A stretch of DNA of 64,000 nucleotides from positions 1,674,001 through 1,738,000 of the forward strand of contig NZ_CP065915.1 of assembly GCF_016134045.1 (NCBI RefSeq), read 5' to 3'. This DNA comes from Pelagovum pacificum. Lineage in GTDB: Bacteria > Pseudomonadota > Alphaproteobacteria > Rhodobacterales > Rhodobacteraceae. Below, piece after piece: positions 7,858 through 16,702 of this stretch. The notes under the pieces were generated by a model. That model worked only from the letters and a program-made list of their open reading frames with translations, was not told where the DNA came from and made no database searches. The stretch's first letter is position 1; the number at the start of each line of letters is the position of its first letter. A program made the position numbers and the translations under genes.

Positions 7858-8309
7858 GCGGCGTCCTTCGGGCGTTCGTACTTGATGAAGGGCGTCGGGC
7901 TGCCGACCCGGTCGTACAGGGTGCGCGCCGTCTCGTTGAAATCCTGCGTCATCCAGTAGACGCCGGGTACGCCGCACGCATCCGCGTGGGCATAGACCGC
8001 TTCGATCAGGGCGCGGCCGACGCCAAAACCCCGCGCTTCGGGCACGGCATAGAGGTCCTGCAGGTAGCAGATGCCTTCGGGGCGCCAGCAATGCGCATGG
8101 AAGATGAAGTTGACGAGGCCGATAGGCTCGTCATCAGAGATGGCGAGGAAGCATCCCATGCTCTCGTCGGCACGGTCGGTCAGCCGTGCGAAGGTCGTCT
8201 TGTAGACCTCTTCAGGCACCGTCGTGCCGTAAAAAGTCAGATAGGCCGTCCACAATTCGCGCCATGCCGCCTCGTCCGCGGCATCGAGCGTGCGGATTTC
8301 GACCGGCAT
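7854..8309 (-). CDS. GNAT family N-acetyltransferase
   Basis: The 151-residue protein shows the GNAT fold. An N-terminal stretch MPVEIRTLDAADEAAWREL is followed by the acetyl-CoA pyrophosphate loop ARGFGVGRALI (about 96-106, R-G-x-G-V-G-R) and a C-terminal region with the Tyr (TLYDRVG) that often acts as general acid. The substrate is unknown; small amines or amino acids are typical for this subgroup. ATG 8309 was chosen with AAGG 6 bases upstream. A TTG five codons earlier, behind GGAG, is an alternative. It is the first gene of the acetyltransferase-DUF2927-small membrane protein run. Confidence 0.86.
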   Translation of the reverse strand: MPVEIRTLDAADEAAWRELWTAYLTFYGTTVPEEVYKTTFARLTDRADESMGCFLAISDDEPIGLVNFIFHAHCWRPEGICYLQDLYAVPEARGFGVGRALIEAVYAHADACGVPGVYWMTQDFNETARTLYDRVGSPTPFIKYERPKDAA

Positions 8310-8918
8310 TTTTGCCTTGGTCAAACCTTTGCTCCTGTCTTCCCTTGCGTCCGACCTGCCAGCGGACTGGGGCCGCCTTTGGTCCGGACTTGGACAATCC
8401 GGGGGCGGCGGCACCGCGATAGGACCTCGTTAGCCGCCGAGTTTCACGAAATTCCTTTTTGTTACGGCGGATTGTGCCGGGGCGTGGCGCAAAGACCGCA
8501 GCCCCGGTGTGCCCGCTGTCCCGGTAGCCACAAGATGTTGAGGCGGTCGCACAAACCCGTCGCGGGCGGGATGACGCCCGCCGCGTTGGGCAGTCGCCTG
8601 CAACCCGACATGTGTTGCTTTAAGCAAGCGCTGTCGCCCCCGCCCGGTCACGCGTTCGCAGACCGCCCAAAGAGCGGGCGGCGTCACAACTCCAGCGCGC
8701 AGTTTCTATCGGTTTTTCTGTAAATTAGATGGGGCGCCTTACGTAACGGCTTGCCGCGATCCCGCGCGTGCCCTTGAAGGCGTCCAGCGCACGGAACTGT
8801 GGAAAATCGGGGGGTGACACCCCGCAGGCATCGGAGTAAACGGGCGCCAGATACGAGGGGACGCCGCATGACTGGTCACCTGCAAGAGCCAGTAGACGGC
8901 GAGGCAAGGGATAAGAAG
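8310..8918. other. long divergent intergenic region before dksA
   Basis: No convincing gene lies in these 609 bp between the divergent acetyltransferase and dksA. It holds a near-perfect 13-bp palindrome TTGCTTTAAGCAA (8615-8627) and two GC-rich hairpins (8563-8580 and 8663-8681), neither followed by a T-run. An AT-rich patch TTTTTCTGTAAATTAGAT (8713-8730) could be a promoter for dksA. In-frame codons upstream of the chosen dksA start (from 8799, and ATG 8868) exist but lack a good ribosome-binding site. Confidence 0.5.
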
Positions 8919-9341
8919 ATGAAGGCCGAGGTTTTCCTCCCTGACGATTATCGTCCGGCTGAAGACGAACCGTTCATGAACGATCTGCAGCTGGAATATT
9001 TCCGACGCAAGCTGCTCCACTGGAAGGCAGAGATCCTCGGCGACAGCCGCGACACGATCGAAGCCATGAAAGACCAGACCCGCAACATTCCCGACATCGC
9101 CGACCGCGCCTCGGAGGAGACCGATCGCGCTCTGGAACTCCGCACCCGTGACCGCCAGCGCAAGCTGGTCTCCAAGATCGACGCCGCGCTGCGCCGCATC
9201 GAAGAGGGCGAGTACGGGTATTGCGAGATGACGGGAGAGCCGATCTCGCTCAAGCGTCTCGACGCCCGCCCGATCGCCACGATGAGCCTCGAGGCGCAGG
9301 AGCGTCACGAGCGTCGCGAGAAAGTCCACCGGGACGACTGA
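8919..9341 (+). CDS. dksA: RNA polymerase-binding transcription factor DksA
   Basis: DksA binds the RNA polymerase secondary channel and, with ppGpp, adjusts rRNA and amino acid promoters. The 140-residue product has the coiled-coil with tip motif DIADRA (59-64), which keeps the two Asp and the Ala needed for activity. A globular domain follows that retains only one zinc-finger cysteine (Cys102 in YCEMTGEP); the other three ligand positions are Thr, Ser and Ala-like residues. Rhodobacter sphaeroides is known to have a working DksA of this one-cysteine kind. ATG 8919 is chosen because AAGGG (8906-8910) precedes it and homologues begin MKAEVFLP; the frame is open further upstream. Confidence 0.94.
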   Translation: MKAEVFLPDDYRPAEDEPFMNDLQLEYFRRKLLHWKAEILGDSRDTIEAMKDQTRNIPDIADRASEETDRALELRTRDRQRKLVSKIDAALRRIEEGEYGYCEMTGEPISLKRLDARPIATMSLEAQERHERREKVHRDD

Positions 9342-9345
9342 CCCG

Positions 9346-10494
9346 GTGGCATCCGTCGCGATCATCGGCGGCGGCATCGGCGGCCTTGCCGCGGCCCTCG
9401 CCTTCTCGCGGGCCGGCGCGCAGGTGTCGGTTTACGAACAGGCGTCCGAAATTGCGGAAGTCGGCGCCGGCATCCAGATCACACCGAACGGCGCACGCGT
9501 GCTCGACGCGCTCGGCCTCGGGGAAGAGGCCGCCCGCCGTGGTCTCCGCGCCGAAGCGGTGGAGCCGATGGATGCGCTGACCGGCGTACGCGTCACCCGC
9601 TTCGACCTGACCAAGCTCGACGGTCCGCCTTACCGCTTCTTCCACCGCGCGGACCTTATCGACCTGCTGCTGACGGGCTGCCGCGCCGCCGGGGTGACGA
9701 TCCACCTCGACGCGCGGATCGAAAGCGTAGGCGACGACGGCACCTTCACTTCCGAATCCGGTCCACAGCGCGCCGACCTCGTCGTCGGAGCCGACGGCAT
9801 CCGCTCCGTCTGCCGTCCGGTTCTGAACGGCACTGACGATCCCTTCTTCACCGGACAAGTGGCTTGGCGCGCGGTCATCGACGATCCCGGACATCCGTCC
9901 GCCGCCCGCATCTGGATGGCGCCCGGCCGCCACGTCGTGACCTATCCGCTGCACGGCGGGCGGCTGAACATCGTGGCCGTTCAGGAGCGGCGCGAATGGG
10001 CCGCCGAGGGCTGGAGCCACGCCGCCGAGCCAATCACTTTGCGAAGCGCTTTCAACGGCTTGTCGGGCAGAGTGTCAGGACTTCTCGACCGGGTGGAGGA
10101 GGTCGGCGAATGGGGCCTGTTCCGCCATCCCGTCGCGCTCACATGGCACCGGGATCGGCTCGCGCTGCTCGGCGATGCCGCCCATCCGACGCTGCCGTTC
10201 CTCGCCCAGGGTGCAAATCTCGCGCTTGAGGACGCCTGGACGCTTGTCGCCTGCTGGACGGCCGACCGTCTGGAGACATATGCCGCCGAACGGCGCGATC
10301 GGGTCAACCGGGCCATCGGGGTCGCCAACCGGAATGCAGTGAATTACCACCTGTCCGGTCCCCGCCGCGCGGCCAGCCATCTCGTTCTGAAGGGGATCGG
10401 CAAGGTCGCCCCGACGGCGTTCCTGAAACGTCTCGACTGGCTCTACGCCCACGACGTCACTCAGGCGTCGAGCTCCACCACGACCGGGACGTGA
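9346..10494 (+). CDS. FAD-dependent aromatic-ring monooxygenase
   Basis: The 382-residue protein is a class A flavin monooxygenase resembling salicylate hydroxylase or UbiH. It has the Rossmann dinucleotide motif IIGGGIGGLAAALAF near the N-terminus, the DLVVGADGIRS motif (about 144-154) and the FAD ribityl motif GDAAHPTLPFLAQGANLALEDA-like segment near 277-298. No membrane helix is visible. The GTG start at 9346 is 4 bp after the dksA stop, so the two genes may be co-transcribed. The substrate cannot be read from the sequence. The last 34 bp overlap xthA on the opposite strand. Confidence 0.9.
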   Translation: MASVAIIGGGIGGLAAALAFSRAGAQVSVYEQASEIAEVGAGIQITPNGARVLDALGLGEEAARRGLRAEAVEPMDALTGVRVTRFDLTKLDGPPYRFFHRADLIDLLLTGCRAAGVTIHLDARIESVGDDGTFTSESGPQRADLVVGADGIRSVCRPVLNGTDDPFFTGQVAWRAVIDDPGHPSAARIWMAPGRHVVTYPLHGGRLNIVAVQERREWAAEGWSHAAEPITLRSAFNGLSGRVSGLLDRVEEVGEWGLFRHPVALTWHRDRLALLGDAAHPTLPFLAQGANLALEDAWTLVACWTADRLETYAAERRDRVNRAIGVANRNAVNYHLSGPRRAASHLVLKGIGKVAPTAFLKRLDWLYAHDVTQASSSTTTGT

Positions 10495-11240
10495 TCGGAG
10501 GGCTTCTCGCGGCCCCGGACTTCGCTTTCGATGTGGATGTCGGTCATCAGGTCGGCCGCCTGCGGGCTGAGCAGGACATGGTCGATCCGGATCCCGTCGT
10601 TCCGATCCCATGCACCGGCCTGGTAATCCCAGAAGGAATAATGCCCCGGCGCCCGTGTCTTGGCCCGGAACGCCTCGGTGTAGCCGAGGTTCAGGATCCG
10701 GCGGAACGCCTCGCGCGTCTCGGGCAGGTAGAGCGCGTCCTTGACCCACGCGTCGGGCCGGGCCGCATCCTCGGGCTGGGGAATGACGTTGTAATCGCCG
10801 GCCATCAGGGCCGGCTCCTCCGCGGCGAGCAGATCGGCGGCGCGGGCCGCGAGACGCTCCATCCAGGCGAGCTTGTAGTCGTATTTGGGACCCGGCGCCG
10901 GGTTGCCGTTCGGCAGATAAAGCCCGCAGACCCGGACCGCCGTTTTGCCGACGACGGTGGCTTCGATCCAGCGCGACTGCAGGTCCTCGTCATCGCCGGG
11001 CAGGCCGCGGCGGACGTCCTCAAGCGGCAGCTTGCTGAGGATGGCCACGCCGTTGAATCCCTTCTGTCCGAAAGTTTCGAGGTTGTAGCCCCGGTCCTCG
11101 ATGATGTCGCGCGGGAAGGTCTCGTCGACGGTCTTGATTTCCTGCAGGACCACGACGTCCAAATCGGCCTCGTCCAGCCAGTCGGTGAGAGCCTGGTGGC
11201 GGGCGCGGATACCGTTGATGTTGAAGGTTGCGATCTTCAT
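10461..11240 (-). CDS. xthA: exodeoxyribonuclease III
   Basis: ExoIII is an AP endonuclease and 3'-5' exonuclease in base excision repair. The 259-residue product starts MKIATFNINGIRAR and carries the metal-binding Glu34 in VVLQEIKT. It also has the central GDYNVIP segment and the C-terminal IRIDHVLLS and SDHVPV catalytic motifs of the EEP fold. Length fits bacterial XthA. It converges on the flavin monooxygenase gene with a 34-bp overlap at the 3' ends, a tight but common arrangement. A bidirectional terminator lies upstream of it and insulates it from the next gene on the same strand. Confidence 0.95.
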   Translation of the reverse strand: MKIATFNINGIRARHQALTDWLDEADLDVVVLQEIKTVDETFPRDIIEDRGYNLETFGQKGFNGVAILSKLPLEDVRRGLPGDDEDLQSRWIEATVVGKTAVRVCGLYLPNGNPAPGPKYDYKLAWMERLAARAADLLAAEEPALMAGDYNVIPQPEDAARPDAWVKDALYLPETREAFRRILNLGYTEAFRAKTRAPGHYSFWDYQAGAWDRNDGIRIDHVLLSPQAADLMTDIHIESEVRGREKPSDHVPVVVELDA

Positions 11241-11285
11241 GGGGCAGGGGCCTTGAACTGGAGTTGGCCGGACCTTGCCTGACGC

Positions 11286-11325
11286 AAAAAGAAAGGGCCA
11301 GCCCGAAGGCTGGCCCCTTTTTAGT
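11286..11325 (-). terminator. intrinsic terminator of the small exported protein gene
   Basis: The stem GGGCCAGCC/GGCTGGCCC (11295-11303 and 11308-11316) closes a 4-base loop. On the minus strand it is followed by TTTCTTTTT, and on the plus strand by CCTTTTT. It serves the minus-strand gene that ends at 11341 and could also stop plus-strand read-through. Confidence 0.9.
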
Positions 11326-11340
11326 TAGACTGACGATAGA

Positions 11341-11718
11341 TCAGTCGTCGCCCATGCTGTCGCCTTCAAGGTCGATCTCGACCCAGGCAGCGGCAGTGTC
11401 CGGCGTCATCATGTCGGTCATTTCACCGATGTAGAGCACGGCAGCAACGTCGACCTGCGGCGCGGTGCCCACGTTCACTTCGACGTCGGAGTTGGCGCCG
11501 GCGGCAACCGGGGTGGAACCCAGCATTTCGCCGAACTCGCCACCGTTGTATTCGTAGATGACGACGGTGCCGTCAGCGTCGGCAACGACTTCGCCCAGCT
11601 CGATCGTCGAGTCCGCCTGCTGCGGCTCGTTGTCGATGTAGGTGAAGTAGCTGTCAGCTGCAGCGGCGGTGCCCAGGGCGGCGATGGCGGCGGAAGCGAT
11701 AAGAATGTTGGTACGCAT
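11341..11718 (-). CDS. small secreted protein, possibly DUF7282-like
   Basis: The 125-residue product has a clear signal peptide (MRTNILIASAAIAALGTAAAADS, cleavage near 21) and an acidic mature part of beta-strand character. A run like VVIYEYNGGEFGEMLGS and a later VAAVLYIGEM recall the DUF7282 domain seen in secreted bacterial and archaeal proteins, but the match is by eye only. The start at 11718 is fixed by AAGGAG 8 bases upstream. Upstream in-frame codons give no signal peptide and were rejected. The gene is monocistronic, with its own terminator, and may be well expressed. The function is unknown; the mature protein is strongly negative (tail EIDLEGDSMGDD). Confidence 0.82.
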   Translation of the reverse strand: MRTNILIASAAIAALGTAAAADSYFTYIDNEPQQADSTIELGEVVADADGTVVIYEYNGGEFGEMLGSTPVAAGANSDVEVNVGTAPQVDVAAVLYIGEMTDMMTPDTAAAWVEIDLEGDSMGDD

Positions 11719-11929
11719 AAGATAACTCCTTCTCGTTGATGCTTGAGAACACAACAGCGTCCGGAGCATTTGGTTGCGCGGATATTCGAGAAAATTTTGA
11801 CACATCCGTGATCTGCGCGTGTGCGCACCGATGTGGTGCGCCGATCTGCAAAGTTCCAGACATGACAGCGGTTTGACGCTTTACCTGCGCGTTGCCTTCA
11901 ATGCCCGCACCTTGCTCCGCGCCAGATCC

Positions 11930-12256
11930 TCACATGGCAAAAGACGTACCGCATCCGCAGGAGCTGCTGGCGTTCGGATTCTCGATCGTGAACCGCGCGC
12001 CGATCAGTTCCTCGGTGAAATCGATCACCGCATCGGCGAGGAACGGCAGCGAAACGGAGTCGATGACTACCCGCTCGCCCTGCTCCTCGAGGATGAGGTC
12101 GTCGTCGCTCACGTCGTCGAGGTCGATCTGGTACTGGAAGCCCGAACATCCGCCACCCTCGACCGCGACGCGCAGCGCCTTGCCCTGGGCACCGGCGCCG
12201 ATCTCGGCGAGGCGTTCGTAGGCACGGGGGGTCACTTTGGGGGGTAGGGTGAGCAT
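11930..12256 (-). CDS. erpA: iron-sulfur cluster assembly/insertion protein, ErpA/IscA (HesB) family
   Basis: A-type carriers receive Fe-S clusters from the scaffold and pass them to apo-proteins in the cytoplasm. The 108-residue product has the three invariant cysteines, Cys37 in GGGCSGF and Cys100/Cys102 in SSCGCG, in a HesB fold. GGAAGGA precedes ATG 12256. Among A-type proteins the NPNASSSCGCG end is closest to ErpA, and alphaproteobacterial genomes often label this gene erpA, but IscA or SufA function cannot be excluded. It is divergent from dgt, as in many Rhodobacterales. Confidence 0.87.
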   Translation of the reverse strand: MLTLPPKVTPRAYERLAEIGAGAQGKALRVAVEGGGCSGFQYQIDLDDVSDDDLILEEQGERVVIDSVSLPFLADAVIDFTEELIGARFTIENPNASSSCGCGTSFAM

Positions 12257-12407
12257 GGCTTGTCCTTCCGGTCTCTCGCCCCAGAAATAAGGGCATGCCG
12301 CGCCCGCAGCAAGTGGCGCTCGCTTCCCGGTGGCGCGGCTGCTAGGGGAAGCCTCAGGCAAGGGGCGGCTGGCAGGCCGCCCGGGACAAATGAAAAGAGG
12401 CAGGGAT

Positions 12408-13598
12408 ATGGACGCCCCATTCGCCTGTGACCCGGTGCGGAGCCGGGGGCGGCTTCACGTGGAGCCCGACAGCACATTCCGATCCGAGTTCCAGCGGGAC
12501 CGCGATCGTATCATCCACTCGTCCAGTTTCAGACGACTGAAGCACAAGACGCAGGTGTTCATCGAGCACGAGGGCGATTACTTCCGCACGCGCCTGACGC
12601 ACTCGATCGAAGTGGCCCAGGTCGCGCGGACGATGGCGAAGACCCTCGGCCTCGATCAGGAACTCGCTGAGGCGGTGGCGCTGGCCCACGACCTCGGTCA
12701 CACGCCGTTCGGTCACACGGGCGAGGAAGCGTTGTCGGAACTGATGGAGCCCTACGGCGGGTTCGACCACAATGCGCAGACGCTGAGGATCGTCACCTCG
12801 CTCGAACGGCACTACGCGGAGTGGGACGGGCTGAACCTAACGTGGGAGACGCTCGAGGGCATCGCCAAGCACAACGGCCCGGTGCACGCGCCGGTGCCGT
12901 GGGCGCTCGCCCGCTACGACGCACAGCACGATCTGGAGCTGTCGACCCATGCGAGCGCCGAAGCGCAGGTCGCCGCGCTTTCCGACGACATCGCCTACAA
13001 CAACCACGACCTGCACGACGGGCTGCGGGCGGAGCTCTTCTCGACCGATGAACTGGCCGAGCTTCCCGTGCTGAAGGATTGCTTCGCCGCCGTTGACCGC
13101 AAGTATCCGGGCCTGAATTACTACCGCCGCCGCCACGAGGCCCTGCGCCGGTTCTTCGGGATCCTCGTCGAGGACGTGATCGCCGTGACCCGCGGCAACA
13201 TCGAGGCCCTGCAACCCGAGAGCGTCGGCGACATCCGCAACGCCGGGCGGATGATGGTGCGCTTCTCCGACCCGCTCTGGTCCGACCTCAAGGTGATCCG
13301 CGAGTTCCTGTTTCACCGGATGTACCGTGCGCCCGCGGTGGTCGAGATGCGCCGGCAGGTCACGCAGGTCGTGCGCGACCTGTTCCCGCTGTTCATGAAC
13401 GACCCCGCGATGCTGCCAAAGCAGTGGCGCAAGGACGTGGCCGACGCGGACAACGAGACCGAGCTTGCGCGTATCGTCTGCGACTACATCGCCGGAATGA
13501 CCGACCGTTTCGCGATACAGATACATGCTAAGCTATGCGATCCGGACTCGCCCATTGCGCTGGAAGTCGCGCAACTGCACGAGATCGCGCCACGCTGA
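12408..13598 (+). CDS. dgt: deoxyguanosinetriphosphate triphosphohydrolase-like protein
   Basis: This is an HD-domain dNTPase that releases tripolyphosphate from dNTPs and so trims nucleotide pools. The 396-residue product has the metal-binding pattern RLTHSIEV (His65), HDLGHTPFGH (His94-Asp95) and the later Asp in SDDIAYNNHDL. The SSSFRRLKHKTQVF segment near the N-terminus is diagnostic for the dGTPase family. ATG 12408 follows GAGGCAGGG; the frame is open further upstream but lacks homology. The protein belongs to the type of about 400 residues rather than the longer E. coli Dgt, so substrate preference is open. A hairpin at 12363-12382 lies in its leader. Confidence 0.92.
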   Translation: MDAPFACDPVRSRGRLHVEPDSTFRSEFQRDRDRIIHSSSFRRLKHKTQVFIEHEGDYFRTRLTHSIEVAQVARTMAKTLGLDQELAEAVALAHDLGHTPFGHTGEEALSELMEPYGGFDHNAQTLRIVTSLERHYAEWDGLNLTWETLEGIAKHNGPVHAPVPWALARYDAQHDLELSTHASAEAQVAALSDDIAYNNHDLHDGLRAELFSTDELAELPVLKDCFAAVDRKYPGLNYYRRRHEALRRFFGILVEDVIAVTRGNIEALQPESVGDIRNAGRMMVRFSDPLWSDLKVIREFLFHRMYRAPAVVEMRRQVTQVVRDLFPLFMNDPAMLPKQWRKDVADADNETELARIVCDYIAGMTDRFAIQIHAKLCDPDSPIALEVAQLHEIAPR

Positions 13599-13640
13599 GG
13601 TCGCCGACCGACATTTGACCCTCAATGGCCCGTGCGTCTT

Positions 13641-13704
13641 CGGGCGTTCAAATATTCTCGGGGGTGAATTGCGCCGCAGGCGCAAGCGGGGGCAGACAGC
13701 CCCC
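13641..13704 (-). repeat. double-hairpin intergenic repeat, copy 1
   Basis: Read on the minus strand it is a GC stem GGGGGC/GCCCCC (13688-13704), then a second stem TTGCGCC/GGCGCAA (13669-13685). These are followed by CCCCC and the tail GAATATTTG. The same order (stem 1, stem 2, C-run, AATATTTG) recurs at 54121-54181, and a diverged form occurs at 22018-22082. It fills most of the 236-bp gap between dgt and argS. Confidence 0.7.
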
Positions 13705-13834
13705 GAACCCGACCGACCGGGAGGGAGGGCTCCCCGAGAGCACCGAAGGCGCCCCGCGTGACTGCCGCGAAGCTCCGCTTGACGCGCCGCGCGGTATTGG
13801 TAGGCACCGGCTGAGAGAAAAGGACCCGCTGCAG

Positions 13835-15577
13835 ATGAATCTCTTCGCCGATATCCGTGACCTCGTCTTGACCGAGCTCGATGCGCTCGTGGCCGCCGGA
13901 ACCCTGCCTGAAGGGCTGGACTACGCCAACGTGACGGTGGAGCCGCCGCGAGACGCGGCGCATGGCGACATGGCGACCAACGCCGCGATGGTGCTGGCCA
14001 AGCCCGCCGGCATGAAGCCGCGCGATATCGCCGATGCGCTGTCGGCGCGTCTCTCTGCCGACGACCGGATCGCGCTGGCCGAGGTCGCGGGGCCCGGCTT
14101 CCTCAACCTGCGGCTGGAGCCGGCCGCGTGGCAGGGCCTCGTCGCGACGGTGCTGACGCAGGACGGCTACGGCCGCTCCGCCATGGGCGCCGACGAGAAG
14201 GTCAACGTCGAGTTCGTCTCCGCCAACCCGACCGGTCCGATGCACGTCGGCCACGCCCGGCACGCGGCGGTGGGCGACGCGCTCGCCAGCCTGCTCGACT
14301 ATGCCGGCTACGACGTCACGCGCGAATATTACATCAATGACGGCGGCGCGCAGGTCGACGTGCTCGCCCGGTCCGTCTACCTCCGCTACCTCGAGGCGCA
14401 CGGCCGCGAGGTGGAATTCGCCGACGGCACTTACCCGGGCGACTACCTCGTCCCCGTGGGTGAGGCGCTGAAGGAAAAGGTGGGCGACCAGTTCATCGAC
14501 AAGGGCGAGCAATACTGGCTGTCCGAGGTCCGCGAGTTCGCGACCGCCCAGATGCTGGAGCTCATCAAGACCGATCTCGCCTCTCTCGGCGTGACGATGG
14601 ATCGCTACTTCTCGGAGAAGTCGCTCTACGGCACCGGCAAGATCGAGGCCGCGATCGACGACCTGCGCAGCAAGGATCTGATTTACAAGGGCACGCTCGA
14701 GCCGCCGAAGGGCAAGGTCCCCGAAGACTGGGAGCCGCGCGAGCAGACGCTGTTCCGCTCCACCGCGCACGGCGACGACGTCGACCGGCCGATCATGAAG
14801 TCGGACGGTGCCTGGACCTATTTCGCGCCCGACATCGCCTACCACCACGACAAGCTGGAGCGGGGCTATGCCCAGCTGATCGACGTGCTCGGCGCCGATC
14901 ACGGCGGCTACGTGAAGCGGATGAAGGCGGCGGTCAGCGCAATGTCGGACGGCAAGGTGCCGCTCGACGTGAAGCTGATCCAGCTGGTGAAGCTCTACAA
15001 GAACGGCGAGCCGTTCAAGATGTCCAAGCGCGCCGGCACCTTCGTGACGCTGTCGGACGTGGTCGAGATGGTCGGGCCCGACGTCACCCGCTTCCACATG
15101 CTGACGCGCAAGAACGACGCGCCGCTCGACTTCGACTTCGACAAGGTGACCGAACAGTCCAAGGACAACCCGGTCTTCTACGTCCAATACGCGCACGCGC
15201 GCGTGCAATCGGTTCTGCGCAAGGCGGCGGAAGAGGGGATCGACACGTCGCCCGAGGTGCTGGCGAAGGCCGACCTCTCCGGTCTCACCCACGAGGCGGA
15301 GATCGCGCTTGCCCGGAAGATCGCCGAATGGCCGCGCCTGATCGAGATCGCGGCCCGCACCCACGAGCCGCACCGCGTCGCCTTCTACCTCTACGAGCTC
15401 GCCTCCGAACTGCACGCGCTCTACAACCGCGGCAACGAGGAGCACGGCCTGCGCTTCCTGCAGGAGGGTGACCCCACAGCAACACAGGCGAAAATTGCGC
15501 TGCCGGTGGCTACGGCGATTGTGATTTCCTCGGGCCTTGGTATCCTTGGCGTCACACCCGTGGACGAGATGCGCTGA
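13835..15577 (+). CDS. argS: arginyl-tRNA synthetase
   Basis: This class I synthetase charges tRNA-Arg. The 580-residue product has the N-terminal Add-1 tRNA-binding domain (about 1-90) and the HIGH-type motif [10 protein letters not shown] (131-140). A KMSK-type motif FKMSKRAG follows, then a C-terminal DALR anticodon domain with the terminal MR residues that typically close ArgRS. The start at 13835 gives MNLFADIRD, the normal beginning of alphaproteobacterial ArgRS; the open frame upstream runs through a repeat and was rejected. AAAAGGA lies about 10 bases before the ATG. The SPOR gene follows after 92 bp. Confidence 0.96.
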   Translation: MNLFADIRDLVLTELDALVAAGTLPEGLDYANVTVEPPRDAAHGDMATNAAMVLAKPAGMKPRDIADALSARLSADDRIALAEVAGPGFLNLRLEPAAWQGLVATVLTQDGYGRSAMGADEKVNVEFVSANPTGPMHVGHARHAAVGDALASLLDYAGYDVTREYYINDGGAQVDVLARSVYLRYLEAHGREVEFADGTYPGDYLVPVGEALKEKVGDQFIDKGEQYWLSEVREFATAQMLELIKTDLASLGVTMDRYFSEKSLYGTGKIEAAIDDLRSKDLIYKGTLEPPKGKVPEDWEPREQTLFRSTAHGDDVDRPIMKSDGAWTYFAPDIAYHHDKLERGYAQLIDVLGADHGGYVKRMKAAVSAMSDGKVPLDVKLIQLVKLYKNGEPFKMSKRAGTFVTLSDVVEMVGPDVTRFHMLTRKNDAPLDFDFDKVTEQSKDNPVFYVQYAHARVQSVLRKAAEEGIDTSPEVLAKADLSGLTHEAEIALARKIAEWPRLIEIAARTHEPHRVAFYLYELASELHALYNRGNEEHGLRFLQEGDPTATQAKIALPVATAIVISSGLGILGVTPVDEMR

Positions 15578-15669
15578 AGCGCACCACCCTGGAGACAGGG
15601 ATCGCGGGACACGAGCAGGCAACCCGAACGACAACCGGTGACGTCAGAACACCGGGGCTGTGAGGCACA

Positions 15670-16701
15670 ATGGCAGACTTCCCCTACGGCGCAGATGCGC
15701 CGCAACCCGCATTCTCTGCAAGCACGCTGATGAACCTGACGGGCGCGGCACTTTCGCTCGCCCTGATCGCGGGGATCGGTATCTGGAGCTACAAGCTCGT
15801 CATGCGCGACGTGACCGGTATTCCGGTGGTTCGCGCGATCGAAGGCCCGATGCGGACCGCGCCGGAAGACCCGGGCGGCGAAGTCGCCGCGAACCGTGGC
15901 CTAGCTGTGAACACGATCGCTGCCGAAGGCGCGGCCGGTGCTCCGGAAGACCGGCTGATGCTGGCGCCGGCGTCCGTGCAGCCCTCCGACGAGGACCTCG
16001 AAGTCACGCTGGCCTCGGCCGAGTTGACGGACGAGGGGACGGATGACGCTGCTGGCATCAATGCCGCCGACGCGATTTCCGACATGGTGGCCGATGCCGC
16101 CGCCGAGACGCGCGGCGACAGCGACGAGCTGACAGAGGCCGATGTGCTGGCGCTCGCCGACCAGATCGCGGCCGGTATCCAGCCGCTGACCGAACTTCCC
16201 GAGGGCTACGACACGCCGGTTTCGCTCTCCGTCGATGGCGAGCAGGTGGGCAACCCGAACGCGATCTCCGCCGACGTACCCGGCGTTTCCCTGTCGCCGC
16301 GCCCGCCGGCGCGTCCGATGCGGATCACCGGTATCGAGCCGACGAACTCCGGCATCGTGCCGGCCTCCGCCTCTGCCGCTGATACCGGCGTGCCGGTCGC
16401 CAACGCCTCCTTCGAGCAGGCGCCCTCCGTCGCGCCGTCCGAGATCGTCGCGGGCACCAACCTCGTCCAGCTCGGTGCCTTCGACAGCGAGGCCGTCGCC
16501 GACGAGGAATGGACCCGCATGAGCGCCCAGTTCGCCGACTTCATGACCGGCAAGGCCAAGGTCATTCAGCGCGCCGAAAGCGGCGGGCGGACCTTCTACC
16601 GGCTGCGCGCCATGGGCTTCGACGACATGTCGGACGCACGCCGCTTCTGCGCGGCGCTGGTCGCCGAGGACGCTCTCTGCATCCCGGTTCAGGTGCGCTG
16701 A
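15670..16701 (+). CDS. SPOR domain-containing membrane protein
   Basis: The 343-residue protein has a short cytoplasmic N-terminus and one membrane helix (about 22-44). A long, acidic, Ala/Pro-rich periplasmic linker (45-255) leads to a C-terminal SPOR domain (about 265-343, LVQLGAFDSEAVADEEW onward). SPOR domains bind denuded peptidoglycan at the septum, so a role in cell division or wall binding is likely. It sits between argS and nagZ, and GAGG precedes the start by 4 bases. NagZ begins 1 bp after its stop, so the peptidoglycan-related pair is probably co-transcribed. The low-complexity linker is expected to vary between species. Confidence 0.9.
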   Translation: MADFPYGADAPQPAFSASTLMNLTGAALSLALIAGIGIWSYKLVMRDVTGIPVVRAIEGPMRTAPEDPGGEVAANRGLAVNTIAAEGAAGAPEDRLMLAPASVQPSDEDLEVTLASAELTDEGTDDAAGINAADAISDMVADAAAETRGDSDELTEADVLALADQIAAGIQPLTELPEGYDTPVSLSVDGEQVGNPNAISADVPGVSLSPRPPARPMRITGIEPTNSGIVPASASAADTGVPVANASFEQAPSVAPSEIVAGTNLVQLGAFDSEAVADEEWTRMSAQFADFMTGKAKVIQRAESGGRTFYRLRAMGFDDMSDARRFCAALVAEDALCIPVQVR

Positions 16702-16702
16702 C

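Noticed and set aside
13622..15634. 670-codon minus-strand frame opposite argS
   Set aside because: Shadow; His/Arg/Val-rich and overlaps a confirmed synthetase with intact motifs.
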